Shown here: positions 25,225-34,237 of the stretch, one piece after another
Layout: each line of letters begins with the position of its first letter
How positions within the stretch are numbered: the first letter of the stretch is position 1
NCBI GenBank assembly: GCA_964467585.1
Contig: CAYXRF010000005.1
Location: 1 to 64,000 of the forward strand
Source of the DNA: CALVLD01 sp964467585
GTDB lineage: Bacteria; Bacillota; Clostridia; Christensenellales; CAG-138
DNA length: 64,000 nt
Reading direction: 5' to 3'
The notes under the pieces: generated by a model
What the model saw: the letters and a program-made list of their open reading frames with translations, nothing else
What the model was told of the DNA's origin: nothing
Database searches by the model: none
Position numbers and translations under genes: made by a program

Positions 25225-25615
25225 ATGGTGACGGGCAAAGGTTATGCCTTTGCCGTGGGGTTGCGTGGGCGATGGGTGAGCTTACGGAGGGTGACGCCTT
25301 TTAAGTTGCTTTGCGACAGGCAAGCTGCGGAATTTATACATCCCCCCACAGATTTTGCCGCGCTGCGCGTGCAAAATCAGCTCCCCCGCGGGGGGAGCCC
25401 TCCGCTTCCGCTCCGGGTTCGCTTCGCTCACGCCGCCTACTAAGTTTGAAGTTGGTTAGCTCTATGCGCGTTAAAAAGACGCACATAGAGCTTTAGTTTG
25501 TTTTTTGTCGCCAACTAAGTTTGTTTGGTGTGGGCAGGTCGCCAACTATGCTGTTGCGGGTGGGCAGGTCGCCAACTAAGTTTTTTGGTTTGCGCGGTCG
25601 CCAACTAAGGTTGTT
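25225..25615 (+). repeat. Hairpin-rich dispersed element, copy 2
   Basis: It runs from gacgggcaaaggttatgcc, through the block around catccccccacagattttg, the GC-rich hairpin ccccgcggggg, and the strong hairpin at 25458-25492 (agctctatgcgcg ... cgcacatagagct), to four degenerate units of gtcgccaactaag with G/T-rich spacers. An open frame through the core exists in three of the four copies, but it has no ribosome site and copy 3 breaks it. The copy fills the interval between rex and the MATE gene. Confidence 0.85.
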
Positions 25616-25728
25616 GGTTTATGCCGCGCTCGCGCCGCGACGTACGCCGCGCGCCATTATCATATAATGCTTGCTTATCAATTTTAATTATGATAGCATA
25701 TGCGGGTTATACGAAAGGACTTATTTTT

Positions 25729-27171
25729 ATGAGCGATAATTCATCCGCGGAGCTGCCGCCGCGCAACAAAATGGGCGAAATGCCCATAGGCAAGCTGCTT
25801 TTCACAATGGCGGTGCCAATGGTCATATCCATGCTGGTGCAGGCGTTGTACAATATTGTTGACAGCATATATATCGGTCATCTGCCAAATTCTGAGGATG
25901 CGCTTACGGCGGTGGGGCTTGCCTTTCCGCTTCAGATTTTGATGATTGCATTTGCCGTGGGCACATCCGTCGGCATGAATTCGCTGATATCCCGAAGGCT
26001 GGGAGAGCGTCGGAACATCGAGGCGAACGCCGCCGCCGTGAACGGGCTTTTTCTTGAGGCGGTATCCGCACTTGTCTTTTTGGTGCTGGGGCTGACTGTC
26101 GTCAAGCCGTTTTTTCATCTGTTTACAAGCAATTCTGAGGTTATACGCCTTGGTGTGGGCTATCTGAGAATCTGCATGATTTTTGGCTTTGGCTGCTTTT
26201 TTCACTGCGGAATCGAGAGGATTCTTCAGTCGATGGGCAAAACGGGGCTAACAATGGTCGCACAGCTTGCGGCGGCAATAACCAACATCGTACTCGATCC
26301 GATACTTATATTCGGGTACCTCGGCTTTCCCGCAATGGGGGTTGAGGGAGCGGCAATCGCAACCGTGATAGGTCAGATGGTTGGCATGGCGGTTTCCGTG
26401 CTGATGCTTGCGGCGGGCAAGCATGAGGTCAAGGTTTCGTTTCGCGGCTTTCGTCCCGATTGGCATATTATAAAAGAAATTTATCGCGTGGGTCTGCCCG
26501 CCGTGATAATGCAGGCGATAGGCTCGGTTATGAACGTGGGCATGAACCTTGTGCTTTCAAGGATATTGCTTAGCGAAATGAGCGTCGGAGTTATGGGGAT
26601 ATATTACAAGACGCAATCACTGGTGTTCATGCCGCTGATAGGCATAACCAACGCTGCCATGTCAATAATGGCATACAACTTTGGAGCGCGCAATATCGAC
26701 CGTTTGCAGCGCGTGTGGAAAACAACATTGCTCGTCTGCATAGGCGTTATGCTGATTGGACTTGCGTGCTTCCAAATCTTTCCGCAAAATATCGCTTCGG
26801 TTTTTGACGAAAGCGGAGCGATAGGAAGGAACGCCGTTCCCGCTTTCAGAATAATTTCGCTGCATTTTCCCATCGCGGCATTCTGCATAACCTCGTCCGT
26901 GCTGTTTCAGGCGGTGGGACGCGGATTTTACAGCATGGTGATATCCCTTCTGCGTCAGCTCGGCGCACTTTTGCCGGCGGCGGTGATGCTTGCGCTTGCC
27001 ACGGGCAGCGTAAACGCCGTGTGGTGGTCTTTTCCCATCGCGGAGTGCGTTTCGCTTTGCGTATGCGCTCTGTTTTTGACACGTCTTAACAAAGAGGTGC
27101 TTAAACCGATAAAGGCGGAGGGTATGCGCGGCGACAATCAGCGCTTGGATTGCGAAAAAAACGAGGCATAA
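25729..27171 (+). CDS. MATE family efflux transporter
   Basis: The 480-residue membrane protein is predicted to have 12 helices in two homologous halves and belongs to the NorM/DinF-like MATE family. These use Na+ or H+ to export cationic drugs or metabolites. Typical segments are LLFTMAVPMVISMLVQALYN, VDSIYIGHL, GTSVGMNSLISRRLGE and, at the start of the second half, VGLPAVIMQAIGSVMNVGMN. The ATG at 25729 follows AAAGGA by 9 bases; the longer open frame begins inside a repeat element. It stands alone, with the repeat upstream and a hairpin downstream. The substrate is unknown. Confidence 0.93.
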   Translation: MSDNSSAELPPRNKMGEMPIGKLLFTMAVPMVISMLVQALYNIVDSIYIGHLPNSEDALTAVGLAFPLQILMIAFAVGTSVGMNSLISRRLGERRNIEANAAAVNGLFLEAVSALVFLVLGLTVVKPFFHLFTSNSEVIRLGVGYLRICMIFGFGCFFHCGIERILQSMGKTGLTMVAQLAAAITNIVLDPILIFGYLGFPAMGVEGAAIATVIGQMVGMAVSVLMLAAGKHEVKVSFRGFRPDWHIIKEIYRVGLPAVIMQAIGSVMNVGMNLVLSRILLSEMSVGVMGIYYKTQSLVFMPLIGITNAAMSIMAYNFGARNIDRLQRVWKTTLLVCIGVMLIGLACFQIFPQNIASVFDESGAIGRNAVPAFRIISLHFPIAAFCITSSVLFQAVGRGFYSMVISLLRQLGALLPAAVMLALATGSVNAVWWSFPIAECVSLCVCALFLTRLNKEVLKPIKAEGMRGDNQRLDCEKNEA

Positions 27172-27177
27172 AAAATT

Positions 27178-27205
27178 GTCGCCGTACATTTTTACGCACG
27201 GCGAC
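27178..27205. terminator. Hairpin after the MATE gene
   Basis: The arms gtcgccgt and acggcgac form a perfect 8-bp stem. A T tract (AATTTTTTA) follows only on the minus strand, so it is a better terminator for that direction, although no minus-strand gene is near. Confidence 0.4.
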
Positions 27206-27329
27206 TAAAAAACCAACGGGAGGAAAAAACGCTGCGGGCGGACGGGAGGAAGGATAACCTCTGCCCGCCCGCGCCCGCCCATTGGCACATACTCCGTCAC
27301 ATTCCACACTCTGCCCGTTTTCAATCCCT

Positions 27330-27359
27330 TTGACATAACGGGGGTATATGCTGTATAAT
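27330..27359 (+). promoter_or_regulatory. Promoter of the propeller-protein/feoAB cluster
   Basis: TTGACA at 27330-27335, an 18-bp spacer and TATAAT at 27354-27359. Because transcription would begin near 27366, the in-frame ATG at 27348 cannot be the start codon of the next gene. Confidence 0.8.
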
Positions 27360-27398
27360 CACTCTGGAGATAAATGCAAAGGATGGCACGGATTTTTG

Positions 27399-28886
27399 AT
27401 GAAAAAGCTGAATAAGAAAACTGTTGTGATAATATGCGCTGCGGCGGGCGCGCTGCTTATCGCGCTGCTTGCGGCGGCGGTGATTTGGGACATTGCCCTC
27501 GCGCGAAACGAGCGCGGGGTTGCCGCGCACACAATCAACTATTACGAGTGCGGCGGCTCAACCTTTTTCACATATGACGCAGCTCTGCTTGAAAACAGCC
27601 TTGCGGGCAGCGTGGACGCATTTTTAACCGTTGACGGCTCAACGGCAATCGCCCGCGCAGGCACGGGGCTTTACCGCATAAGCGAAAGCGGCATAATAAT
27701 GATTCATCCCTCGGGTGTTGACCGTGCGCTGCTTTCAATGGATTCGCGCTACATCGTTTACACCACGGCGACACAGCTTCATATTTATGATAATCAAACA
27801 GGAGAGGTGACGGACGTCAGCCCCGACAATTCCGTTTCTATCCCCTCGATAGTTATTTCTCCCGATGGGCAGACAGTCGGCTACACTGTCAAGGCTTCCG
27901 ATGGCAGCTTTGGCATGTACACCTGCTCCTCAACGGGCAAAAACATCACACTGCGTTCACGCGACGCATATGCGGTTGGCGTGGGCGACAACGCTGATTT
28001 CTGGTATTATACTCAGGTTTCAAGCGGGGATTTTTACAGAAGCACCGACAAAAGGGATAAAAAGCTCGGCGCCTCCGCCGCAAATATTTTTGAGTTCAAC
28101 CGCGATCTCACGGAGGTCACGTTTGACATGAACGACGTCACCTATTACAGCGTTGACGGCAAAAGCGCAAAGACGCTTGTTGCGGGCGCCTCCGTTTTTT
28201 CAACCGCGGGCAGCTGCAAAAGCACTCAGGGCGGCAGCGACCGTATGTCCTATGTGAGGGACTGTGATTCGCTGTTCGGCGGCATATTTTACAGCTTCAC
28301 TCAAGCCTCCTCCGATGATTCCTCCGCACGCGACACATACGATATCTGGTATGTCGCACGCTCCTGTGCCTGCACATCGCTTGCGGTGGGCGCATATCAA
28401 TTCAGCGTTTCGGAGGATAACGCCCGTGCGCTCTGTCTGATTGACGATGAGCTTTATGTGCTGGATATCGACAGTCCCAAGACGGCAAAGCTGCTTCAGT
28501 CCGATGTATATATGTACTGCAATTCGGTAGATTTTTCCAATATATATTGCATCGGGCGTGACGCGGGGCTGTACCTTATCAAAAATCTGGGCAGCGCATA
28601 CGGCATTATGAGCAACGCCGCTTACTGCATCACCACAGACGACGGCAAATGTCTTGTGCTGACAAATTATTCCGTTACGGGAGACCTCTATTGCATTGAC
28701 GGCGACAAGGGCTCAACGCCCTGCGGCAGCAGCGTGTATTACATTCAGACGGCTCCCGGCGTGTGCTATTTCTACACCGCCCCCTATTCAGACGACAACG
28801 GCAACAACGTTTATGACCTTTACATATCACCGGACGGCACAGGCTTTAAGCTTGCGCTGAAGGGCATAAAACTCTATTCCGAATAA
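27399..28886 (+). CDS. Membrane-anchored propeller-like protein of unknown function
   Basis: The 495-residue protein has an N-terminal anchor (VVIICAAAGALLIALLAAAV). The rest is a secreted beta-rich region with repeated motifs such as ISPDGQTVGYTVKASDGSF, FNRDLTEVTFDMNDVTYYSV and TDDGKCLVL. These resemble TolB/WD40-type propeller blades in style. The start at 27399 is preferred because the strong promoter ends at 27359; the ribosome site is weak. The next gene encodes a paralogue: both share FTRDLSEVTFDE / FNRDLTEVTFDM and D-(K)-x-K-L-G segments. The pair sits directly upstream of feoAB. I do not recognise a specific function. Confidence 0.75.
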   Translation: MKKLNKKTVVIICAAAGALLIALLAAAVIWDIALARNERGVAAHTINYYECGGSTFFTYDAALLENSLAGSVDAFLTVDGSTAIARAGTGLYRISESGIIMIHPSGVDRALLSMDSRYIVYTTATQLHIYDNQTGEVTDVSPDNSVSIPSIVISPDGQTVGYTVKASDGSFGMYTCSSTGKNITLRSRDAYAVGVGDNADFWYYTQVSSGDFYRSTDKRDKKLGASAANIFEFNRDLTEVTFDMNDVTYYSVDGKSAKTLVAGASVFSTAGSCKSTQGGSDRMSYVRDCDSLFGGIFYSFTQASSDDSSARDTYDIWYVARSCACTSLAVGAYQFSVSEDNARALCLIDDELYVLDIDSPKTAKLLQSDVYMYCNSVDFSNIYCIGRDAGLYLIKNLGSAYGIMSNAAYCITTDDGKCLVLTNYSVTGDLYCIDGDKGSTPCGSSVYYIQTAPGVCYFYTAPYSDDNGNNVYDLYISPDGTGFKLALKGIKLYSE

Positions 28887-28904
28887 AAGGAGGCGTTTAA
28901 CCAT

Positions 28905-30347
28905 ATGAAAAGCAGCTTCAAGCAACGGCTTTTTCGTGCCGCCGCGCTGACGCTTACAATGATTTTTGCACTTTCGCTTGTTTCCTGCGTCAAACGCGGG
29001 GCAAGCGGCGACGGCGGCTTTGTGTGCGACAATATCGCCAGAGTGTATGACAAAGCAAACAACACGTCAAGGTTTGTTCTTAATAACACACTGATTGAGG
29101 GCGATGTTGACGGCAAGGCATACCTTGACGCCTCCGCACGCGGGCGCACCACGCTTGCGTGGACATACGACACAACGCTTTATTTCGTATCTGAAAACGG
29201 CATTGATTTTTTGGGAGACGGCGTCACCACGGCTGAAATATCATTTGACGGGCGACTGTGCGTCTATCTGATTGGAAACGAGCTTAGATGCTATTTTGCG
29301 GACACGCGAACCTCCTCTGTTATCGACAGCGGCATGGAAGCTATCCGCCAGATAAGCATATCGCCAAACAGCAAGCGTGTGATGTACACAACAATCCCCA
29401 ATGACGCTTCCGCCGACCAAACCCGCATATGGGACGGAAACACCATAACCGACTATTACGCACAAACAACCTCAATGGCAATATCGGATGACGGGCAGAC
29501 GATTTACTATATGAGCACCGCCGACAACAGCTTTTGCGTTGAGCATGACGGCGCCGCAACCCTCATATCCGACAGCGTGACGTCAACATCATCCTTCAAC
29601 TTCACCCGCGACCTTTCAGAGGTCACATTTGACGAGGGCGGGCAGAATGTGCTGTATCGGCTTAGCGACAAAAGCAAAACCGATTTGGGCGGAGGCTTCG
29701 GCTTCACCGAAAAAACAGACGTTTACAGCATTTCCACAGTAACCCTATACACATATATAAACGACTGTGCCACATTTACCGATGGGCTTTGGATGGCACG
29801 CTCACGCAGCTTAACAGACCAATCCACCTATCTTTACGATATTGCATACATCGACAAAAATGGCGATATCGAAAAGCTTGTTACAAGCGCAGCGGATTAT
29901 CAGATTGTTCGCGCAGACAACAGCATTTACTGGCAAAGCGGAACGGAGCTTTATCGCACGACCATTAACGGAAAAACCGTTCGGCTTGCAAAAAATGTCA
30001 GCGTCAAAGTGTTTGCCGTGACAAAAAGCGGCAAATACGCCTACTGCCTTTCGGATGGAGGAGTGTTATACTCAATCAATGGCAAAACGGTTAAAAAGCT
30101 TGCGTCTTCCGTAACGTCCATGGCAGCGATTGAAGACCGCTTGGCTTACGTCTGTGAGCCGAACGGCGATCTTTACTTTGCCGAGGGGACGGACTGCACA
30201 TATGTGATGAGCGGTGCAAACGATATCGACAGACGCGCAGGCATGCTGATATGCTTTGCCAATGGCGGCGACAGCGGTCTGTATGACGCCTATTTCAGCA
30301 TTGACGGCAAAAGCTACATTTTGCTTCAGTCAGGTGTTGAAAGATGA
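28905..30347 (+). CDS. Propeller-like lipoprotein, paralogue of the preceding gene
   Basis: The 480-residue protein has a lipoprotein signal (LTLTMIFALSLVSC, Cys at residue 28) and a beta-rich extracellular part with repeats such as ISPNSKRVMYTTIPND, ISDDGQTIYYMS, FTRDLSEVTFDEGGQNVLY and VTKSGKYAYCLSDGG. Its arrangement matches the previous protein along most of its length, so they probably arose by tandem duplication. AAAGGAGG lies 9 bases before the ATG and the genes are 18 bases apart. feoAB begins 28 bases later. It may be a surface sensor or binding protein, but that is only inference. Confidence 0.8.
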   Translation: MKSSFKQRLFRAAALTLTMIFALSLVSCVKRGASGDGGFVCDNIARVYDKANNTSRFVLNNTLIEGDVDGKAYLDASARGRTTLAWTYDTTLYFVSENGIDFLGDGVTTAEISFDGRLCVYLIGNELRCYFADTRTSSVIDSGMEAIRQISISPNSKRVMYTTIPNDASADQTRIWDGNTITDYYAQTTSMAISDDGQTIYYMSTADNSFCVEHDGAATLISDSVTSTSSFNFTRDLSEVTFDEGGQNVLYRLSDKSKTDLGGGFGFTEKTDVYSISTVTLYTYINDCATFTDGLWMARSRSLTDQSTYLYDIAYIDKNGDIEKLVTSAADYQIVRADNSIYWQSGTELYRTTINGKTVRLAKNVSVKVFAVTKSGKYAYCLSDGGVLYSINGKTVKKLASSVTSMAAIEDRLAYVCEPNGDLYFAEGTDCTYVMSGANDIDRRAGMLICFANGGDSGLYDAYFSIDGKSYILLQSGVER

Positions 30348-30375
30348 CGTATCACATTGCTGAAAGGAAAACCTG

Positions 30376-32958
30376 ATGGAAACTGCTGAACGCACGCTTG
30401 CGGAGCTGCCGATGGGCTCCTCCGCGTATGTCAAGCGCATACGCACCGCGGACGAGGGGCTCAGGCGTCGTCTGTTCGACATGGGCATCACGCCCGCAAC
30501 GCTTATCACTCTAAAAAAGGCTGCGCCTATGGGCGACCCGCTTGAGCTGGGGCTTAGGGGCTATTGGCTTTCGCTTCGCACAGAGGACGCGGGTCAGATA
30601 GAGATAATGACGGACGATGAGGCGAAGGACGCGATTGAAAAAAAGCAGACTGCCGTCCGCAACTTTTTGAAGGAGGGGCGCACCCTGCTTGAGGAGGTTA
30701 AGCACACCGAAACGGAGGACTCATCGGAGCACGCACGCGCCGCACGCATAACCGAGCAGATGCTAAAGCCGGGCGGGGGCGCCTGCGCAAGCTGCCCCAA
30801 CCGAGGCGCCAAGCTAAAATTTAAAAGCCGTGCCTGCCCCAAGGAGCTTTTTCCGGACGAGCCTGTTAAGCTTGCGCTTGCGGGCAATCCCAATTGCGGC
30901 AAGACAACCCTTTTTAATGCCATGACGGGAGCGCGGGAGTATGTGGGCAATTTTCCCGGCGTCACGGTTGAAAAAAAGGAGGGCAAGGTTAAAACGGGGG
31001 ATCGCTGCGGCGATGGGCTTTGCACTCTCGGTCATGAGATGACACTGGTGGATCTTCCGGGCATATATTCGCTTTCACCCTACACTATGGAAGAAATTGT
31101 CGCACGTCGATTTATAGTGGATGAAAAGCCCGTGGTAATCGTAAACATTGTGGACGCTTCAAACCTTGAGCGCAACCTGTATCTTACGGTGCAGCTTCTT
31201 GAGCTTGAGCGGCCAATGATTATCGCCCTCAACATGATGGACGAGGTTGAAAAGCGGGGCGACAGCATCGACTGCAAAAAGCTGTCATATGAGCTTGGTA
31301 TACCCGTTGTGCCGATTTCCGCGCGACTGGGGCGCGGCATAAAGGAGCTTATCGTTCAGGCGCAGCAGCTTATCACCGCCGCGCATGCCCAGCTTCATGA
31401 GGGCTACAAGCTTGAGCCGGATCATCTTTACGATGATTTCACGCACGGGATTCACCACAGGCTTGACACGCTTATAGAGCCTTTCGCGCCCACGGCGGGA
31501 TTGCCCACGCATTGGGCGGCAATGAAGCTGCTTGAGGGCGACGCGCCGGTTGAAAAAAGGCTTGCGCTGCCGCCGGAGGTTGACGCGCAGGTTAAAGAGA
31601 TTGTAAACGAGTATGCCACGGCGTCGGGCAACCCCTACACGGACAACATGGCGCTGCTTGCGGACAGCCGCTACCGGTATATCGCCGCGGTTGTCGCCGC
31701 CTGCTATACGCGCAGTCCAAACGGTGACAAGCCCTCCGTATCGGATAAAATCGACAAGGTTCTCACCAACAAATATGCCGCGATACCTATATTTATCGGC
31801 ATAATGGCGTTGGTGTTTACTCTTACGTTCAGCACCATTGGCGCGCTTATGCAGGACGGTATGCAATGGCTGCTGTTTGATTGGCTCACACCGCTTGTGT
31901 CCTCCGCGCTTACCTCCGCACTGGCGCCCGCATGGTTTGTTTCGCTTGTGTGCGACGGCATATTGGCGGGAGTGGGGGGCGTGCTGTCGTTCCTTCCTCA
32001 GATTGCCGTGCTGTTCCTGTGCCTTTCTATTTTGGAGGACAGCGGCTACATGAGCAGAATCGCCTTTATTATGGACAAGCCCATGCGCCGATTCGGGCTT
32101 TCGGGCAAAAGCTTCATACCCCTTTTGATGGGCTTCGGCTGCTCCGTGCCCGCCATAATGGGTACGCGCACTATGGAGAATATAAAGGACAAGCGCGGCA
32201 CCATACTGCTGATACCGTTTATGAGCTGCTCCGCAAAGCTGCCCGTGTTTGGACTTATCGCGGGAGCGTTCTTTGGCAAAGGCTCGATTGTTGTGATAAT
32301 CGGTCTGTATCTGGTGGGCATAATACTCGGCATACTTTCGGGACTGCTGTTCCGCAAAACGCTTTTCAAGGGCAACGACGCAGCATTCATGATAGAGCTT
32401 CCGCCATATCGTCTGCCAAAGCTGAAGGATACTCTGCTGCACGTTTGGGAGAGGGTAAAGCACTTTATCACAAATGCGGGCACGCTTATTCTTGCCATGA
32501 GCGTTGTAATTTGGTTTCTCATGCGGTTTGACTTTTCGCTTCATCTGCTTTCGGACGCGGAGGTCGGCTCAAGTATGCTTGGCAAGATAGGCGGATTTAT
32601 CGCGCCGATATTCACTCCGCTTGGCTTTGGCACATGGATGGCGGCAGTCGCGCTGCTTACGGGCTTTGTCGCAAAGGAAAGCGTTGTTTCAACACTCAGC
32701 ATACTGTACGGATTCACAATCAGCAGCACCGCCGCGGCGTTTACCGCGATGAGCGGCACAAACGGCTTTTCCGCCGCCTCCGCGCTTTCATTCCTCGTTT
32801 TTGTGCTGCTGTATGTGCCTTGCGTGGGCGCAACCGCAACTCTGCGCAGAGAGATGGGCAGCTTCAAATGGGCTGCGTTCTCCGTGTGCTATCAGATGGT
32901 TGTCGCATATGTGGCTTCCCTTGCGACATACGGAATAGCTTCACTGATTTTGGGATAA
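30376..32958 (+). CDS. feoB: Ferrous iron transporter, FeoA-FeoB fusion
   Basis: The 860-residue protein joins a FeoA-like SH3 domain (residues 1-80: MGSSAYVKRI, LRRRLFDMGITPATLITLKK) to a complete FeoB, the GTP-driven Fe(II) importer of anaerobes. Between them is a linker with a CASCPN ... CP cysteine motif. The G domain has G1 GNPNCGKTTLFNAMTG, G3 VDLPGIYSLSP and G4 ALNMMDE. The membrane part begins near residue 470 with the Gate motifs LCLSILEDSGYMSRIAF and MGFGCSVPAIMGTR. GAAAGG precedes the ATG. It is probably co-transcribed with the two propeller-like genes. A terminator follows at 33158. Confidence 0.95.
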   Translation: METAERTLAELPMGSSAYVKRIRTADEGLRRRLFDMGITPATLITLKKAAPMGDPLELGLRGYWLSLRTEDAGQIEIMTDDEAKDAIEKKQTAVRNFLKEGRTLLEEVKHTETEDSSEHARAARITEQMLKPGGGACASCPNRGAKLKFKSRACPKELFPDEPVKLALAGNPNCGKTTLFNAMTGAREYVGNFPGVTVEKKEGKVKTGDRCGDGLCTLGHEMTLVDLPGIYSLSPYTMEEIVARRFIVDEKPVVIVNIVDASNLERNLYLTVQLLELERPMIIALNMMDEVEKRGDSIDCKKLSYELGIPVVPISARLGRGIKELIVQAQQLITAAHAQLHEGYKLEPDHLYDDFTHGIHHRLDTLIEPFAPTAGLPTHWAAMKLLEGDAPVEKRLALPPEVDAQVKEIVNEYATASGNPYTDNMALLADSRYRYIAAVVAACYTRSPNGDKPSVSDKIDKVLTNKYAAIPIFIGIMALVFTLTFSTIGALMQDGMQWLLFDWLTPLVSSALTSALAPAWFVSLVCDGILAGVGGVLSFLPQIAVLFLCLSILEDSGYMSRIAFIMDKPMRRFGLSGKSFIPLLMGFGCSVPAIMGTRTMENIKDKRGTILLIPFMSCSAKLPVFGLIAGAFFGKGSIVVIIGLYLVGIILGILSGLLFRKTLFKGNDAAFMIELPPYRLPKLKDTLLHVWERVKHFITNAGTLILAMSVVIWFLMRFDFSLHLLSDAEVGSSMLGKIGGFIAPIFTPLGFGTWMAAVALLTGFVAKESVVSTLSILYGFTISSTAAAFTAMSGTNGFSAASALSFLVFVLLYVPCVGATATLRREMGSFKWAAFSVCYQMVVAYVASLATYGIASLILG

Positions 32959-32968
32959 AAAACAGGGG

Positions 32969-33091
32969 CTGCCGCAGGAGCTTGCCCCCACGCCGCCCGT
33001 AACAGGCGCCGTTAGCTTTGTAGGGCTTGGTATTTTGGCAGTCGCCGCGGGCGCGGGCATTGCCGTAATCCGCAGGAGGAAGGAAAGCTGA
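32969..33091 (+). pseudogene. Orphan C-terminal cell-wall anchor fragment
   Basis: Just after feoB, in another frame, 40 codons read LPQELAPTPPVTGAVSFVGL, then LGILAVAAGAGIAV and IRRRKES, followed by a stop. This is a sorting signal: PPVTG motif, hydrophobic stretch and positive tail, nearly the same as the end of the surface 5'-nucleotidase at 37443. There is no start codon or ribosome site, so it is the leftover 3' end of a lost surface-protein gene. Confidence 0.65.
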
Positions 33092-33157
33092 TTTTGCTCG
33101 GGATTTTTTTCAGGCAACAAACCTTTAATTAACTGAAAAACAATAGGCTGACACATA

Positions 33158-33206
33158 AAGACCGTCCTACGCGCACTGTTTGCGGAGGGACGGTCTTGCT
33201 TTTTTT
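33158..33206 (+). terminator. Terminator of the feoAB cluster
   Basis: The arms aagaccgtcc and ggacggtctt enclose a loop of about 19 bases and are followed by GC and a T7 run. Confidence 0.85.
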
Positions 33207-33282
33207 GAAGGAATGCGCGTAACGGCAATTATCGGCGGAATATCGGCGCTTTTTTGAAAAATGCCGCAGTACGGGCAAAAGC

Positions 33283-33330
33283 TTGACGAACACAGCGCAT
33301 GGTGATAAAATACAACGCATATCGATATAT
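33283..33330 (+). promoter_or_regulatory. Promoter of the polysaccharide exporter genes
   Basis: TTGACG (33283-33288), 17 bp, TAAAAT (33306-33311). The palindrome atatcgatat, which contains the octamer also found near rex and adhE, follows at 33319-33328, around the likely transcription start. It may be chance. Confidence 0.65.
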
Positions 33331-33341
33331 GGGGGCAATCA

Positions 33342-34223
33342 GTGAGAAAGGTCAAGGGCGACGTCGGGGCGGAAGGATTTGAGCACGTTGTGCGCTCAAA
33401 TTCACGCGGTCTGCGGTTTAATTTTCGTGAGGTTGCGCAATACAGGGATCTTATTTTTCTGTTTGTAAAGCGTGACTTCGTTTCATTATATAAGCAGACG
33501 ATATTGGGGCCGCTGTGGGCAATTATTCAGCCCTTTTTAACCACCGTTGTTTTCTCACTGTTTTTCGGAGAGATGGCGGGGCTTGGCGCCGAGGGCGTGC
33601 CGGGCTTCGTATTCTACTATTGCGGCACAATAATCTGGACGTATTTTTCAAACTGTCTTACAAAAACCTCAACAACGTTTATATCCAACAGTGCTATACT
33701 CGGCAAGGTCTATTTTCCTCGGCTTGTCGTGCCTATATCAACCGTGCTTTCAAACCTGATAATGCTTGGGATACAGCTTTGCTTCCTTGTCCTTTTCATA
33801 CTGTATTACGCATTGATTCCCGCATCCATACATCCAAACCTGTATATGCTGATGCTCCCGCTGCTTATTTTACAGCTTGCAATACTCAGCATGGGCTTTG
33901 GCGTAATAATATCCTCACTCACCACAAAATACAGGGATTTGAATATGCTTGTTTCGTTCGGCGTTTCGCTTTGGATGTACGCAACGCCTGTCGCATATGA
34001 TATGTTCCGCATAAATGCGCTGACGGTGGGCGGGAAGTGGCATTTTCTGTATATGTGCAATCCCGTCACTCCGATAATCAACATATTCCGATACGGCTTT
34101 CTGGGCTATGGCACGATTGAATGGAAGTCCTATGCCATAAGCTGGGGCGTCACGCTGCTTGTGTTCGCTCTCGGCACTCTGCTGTTCAATCGGGTTGAAA
34201 AAACCTTTATGGATACGGTCTGA
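33342..34223 (+). CDS. ABC-2 polysaccharide/teichoic acid export permease (Wzm/TagG type)
   Basis: The 293-residue permease has six membrane segments and the family opening YRDLIFLFVKRDFVSLYKQT followed by LGPLWAIIQP. Later motifs are SNSAILGKVYFPRLVVPIST and NPVTPIINIFRYGFLG. With an ATPase it moves an undecaprenyl-linked glycan or teichoic acid from the cytoplasm to the outer face. The start is GTG 33342 after GGGGG. The ATPase gene follows after 14 bases. Several glycosyltransferases, which may build the substrate, lie at 40-43 kb. Confidence 0.92.
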   Translation: MRKVKGDVGAEGFEHVVRSNSRGLRFNFREVAQYRDLIFLFVKRDFVSLYKQTILGPLWAIIQPFLTTVVFSLFFGEMAGLGAEGVPGFVFYYCGTIIWTYFSNCLTKTSTTFISNSAILGKVYFPRLVVPISTVLSNLIMLGIQLCFLVLFILYYALIPASIHPNLYMLMLPLLILQLAILSMGFGVIISSLTTKYRDLNMLVSFGVSLWMYATPVAYDMFRINALTVGGKWHFLYMCNPVTPIINIFRYGFLGYGTIEWKSYAISWGVTLLVFALGTLLFNRVEKTFMDTV

Positions 34224-34237
34224 CGGGGGGAAGCGTA

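Noticed and set aside
31285..32544. Long minus-strand open frame inside feoB
   Set aside because: It is an antisense shadow of a high-GC gene with no start signal or homology.
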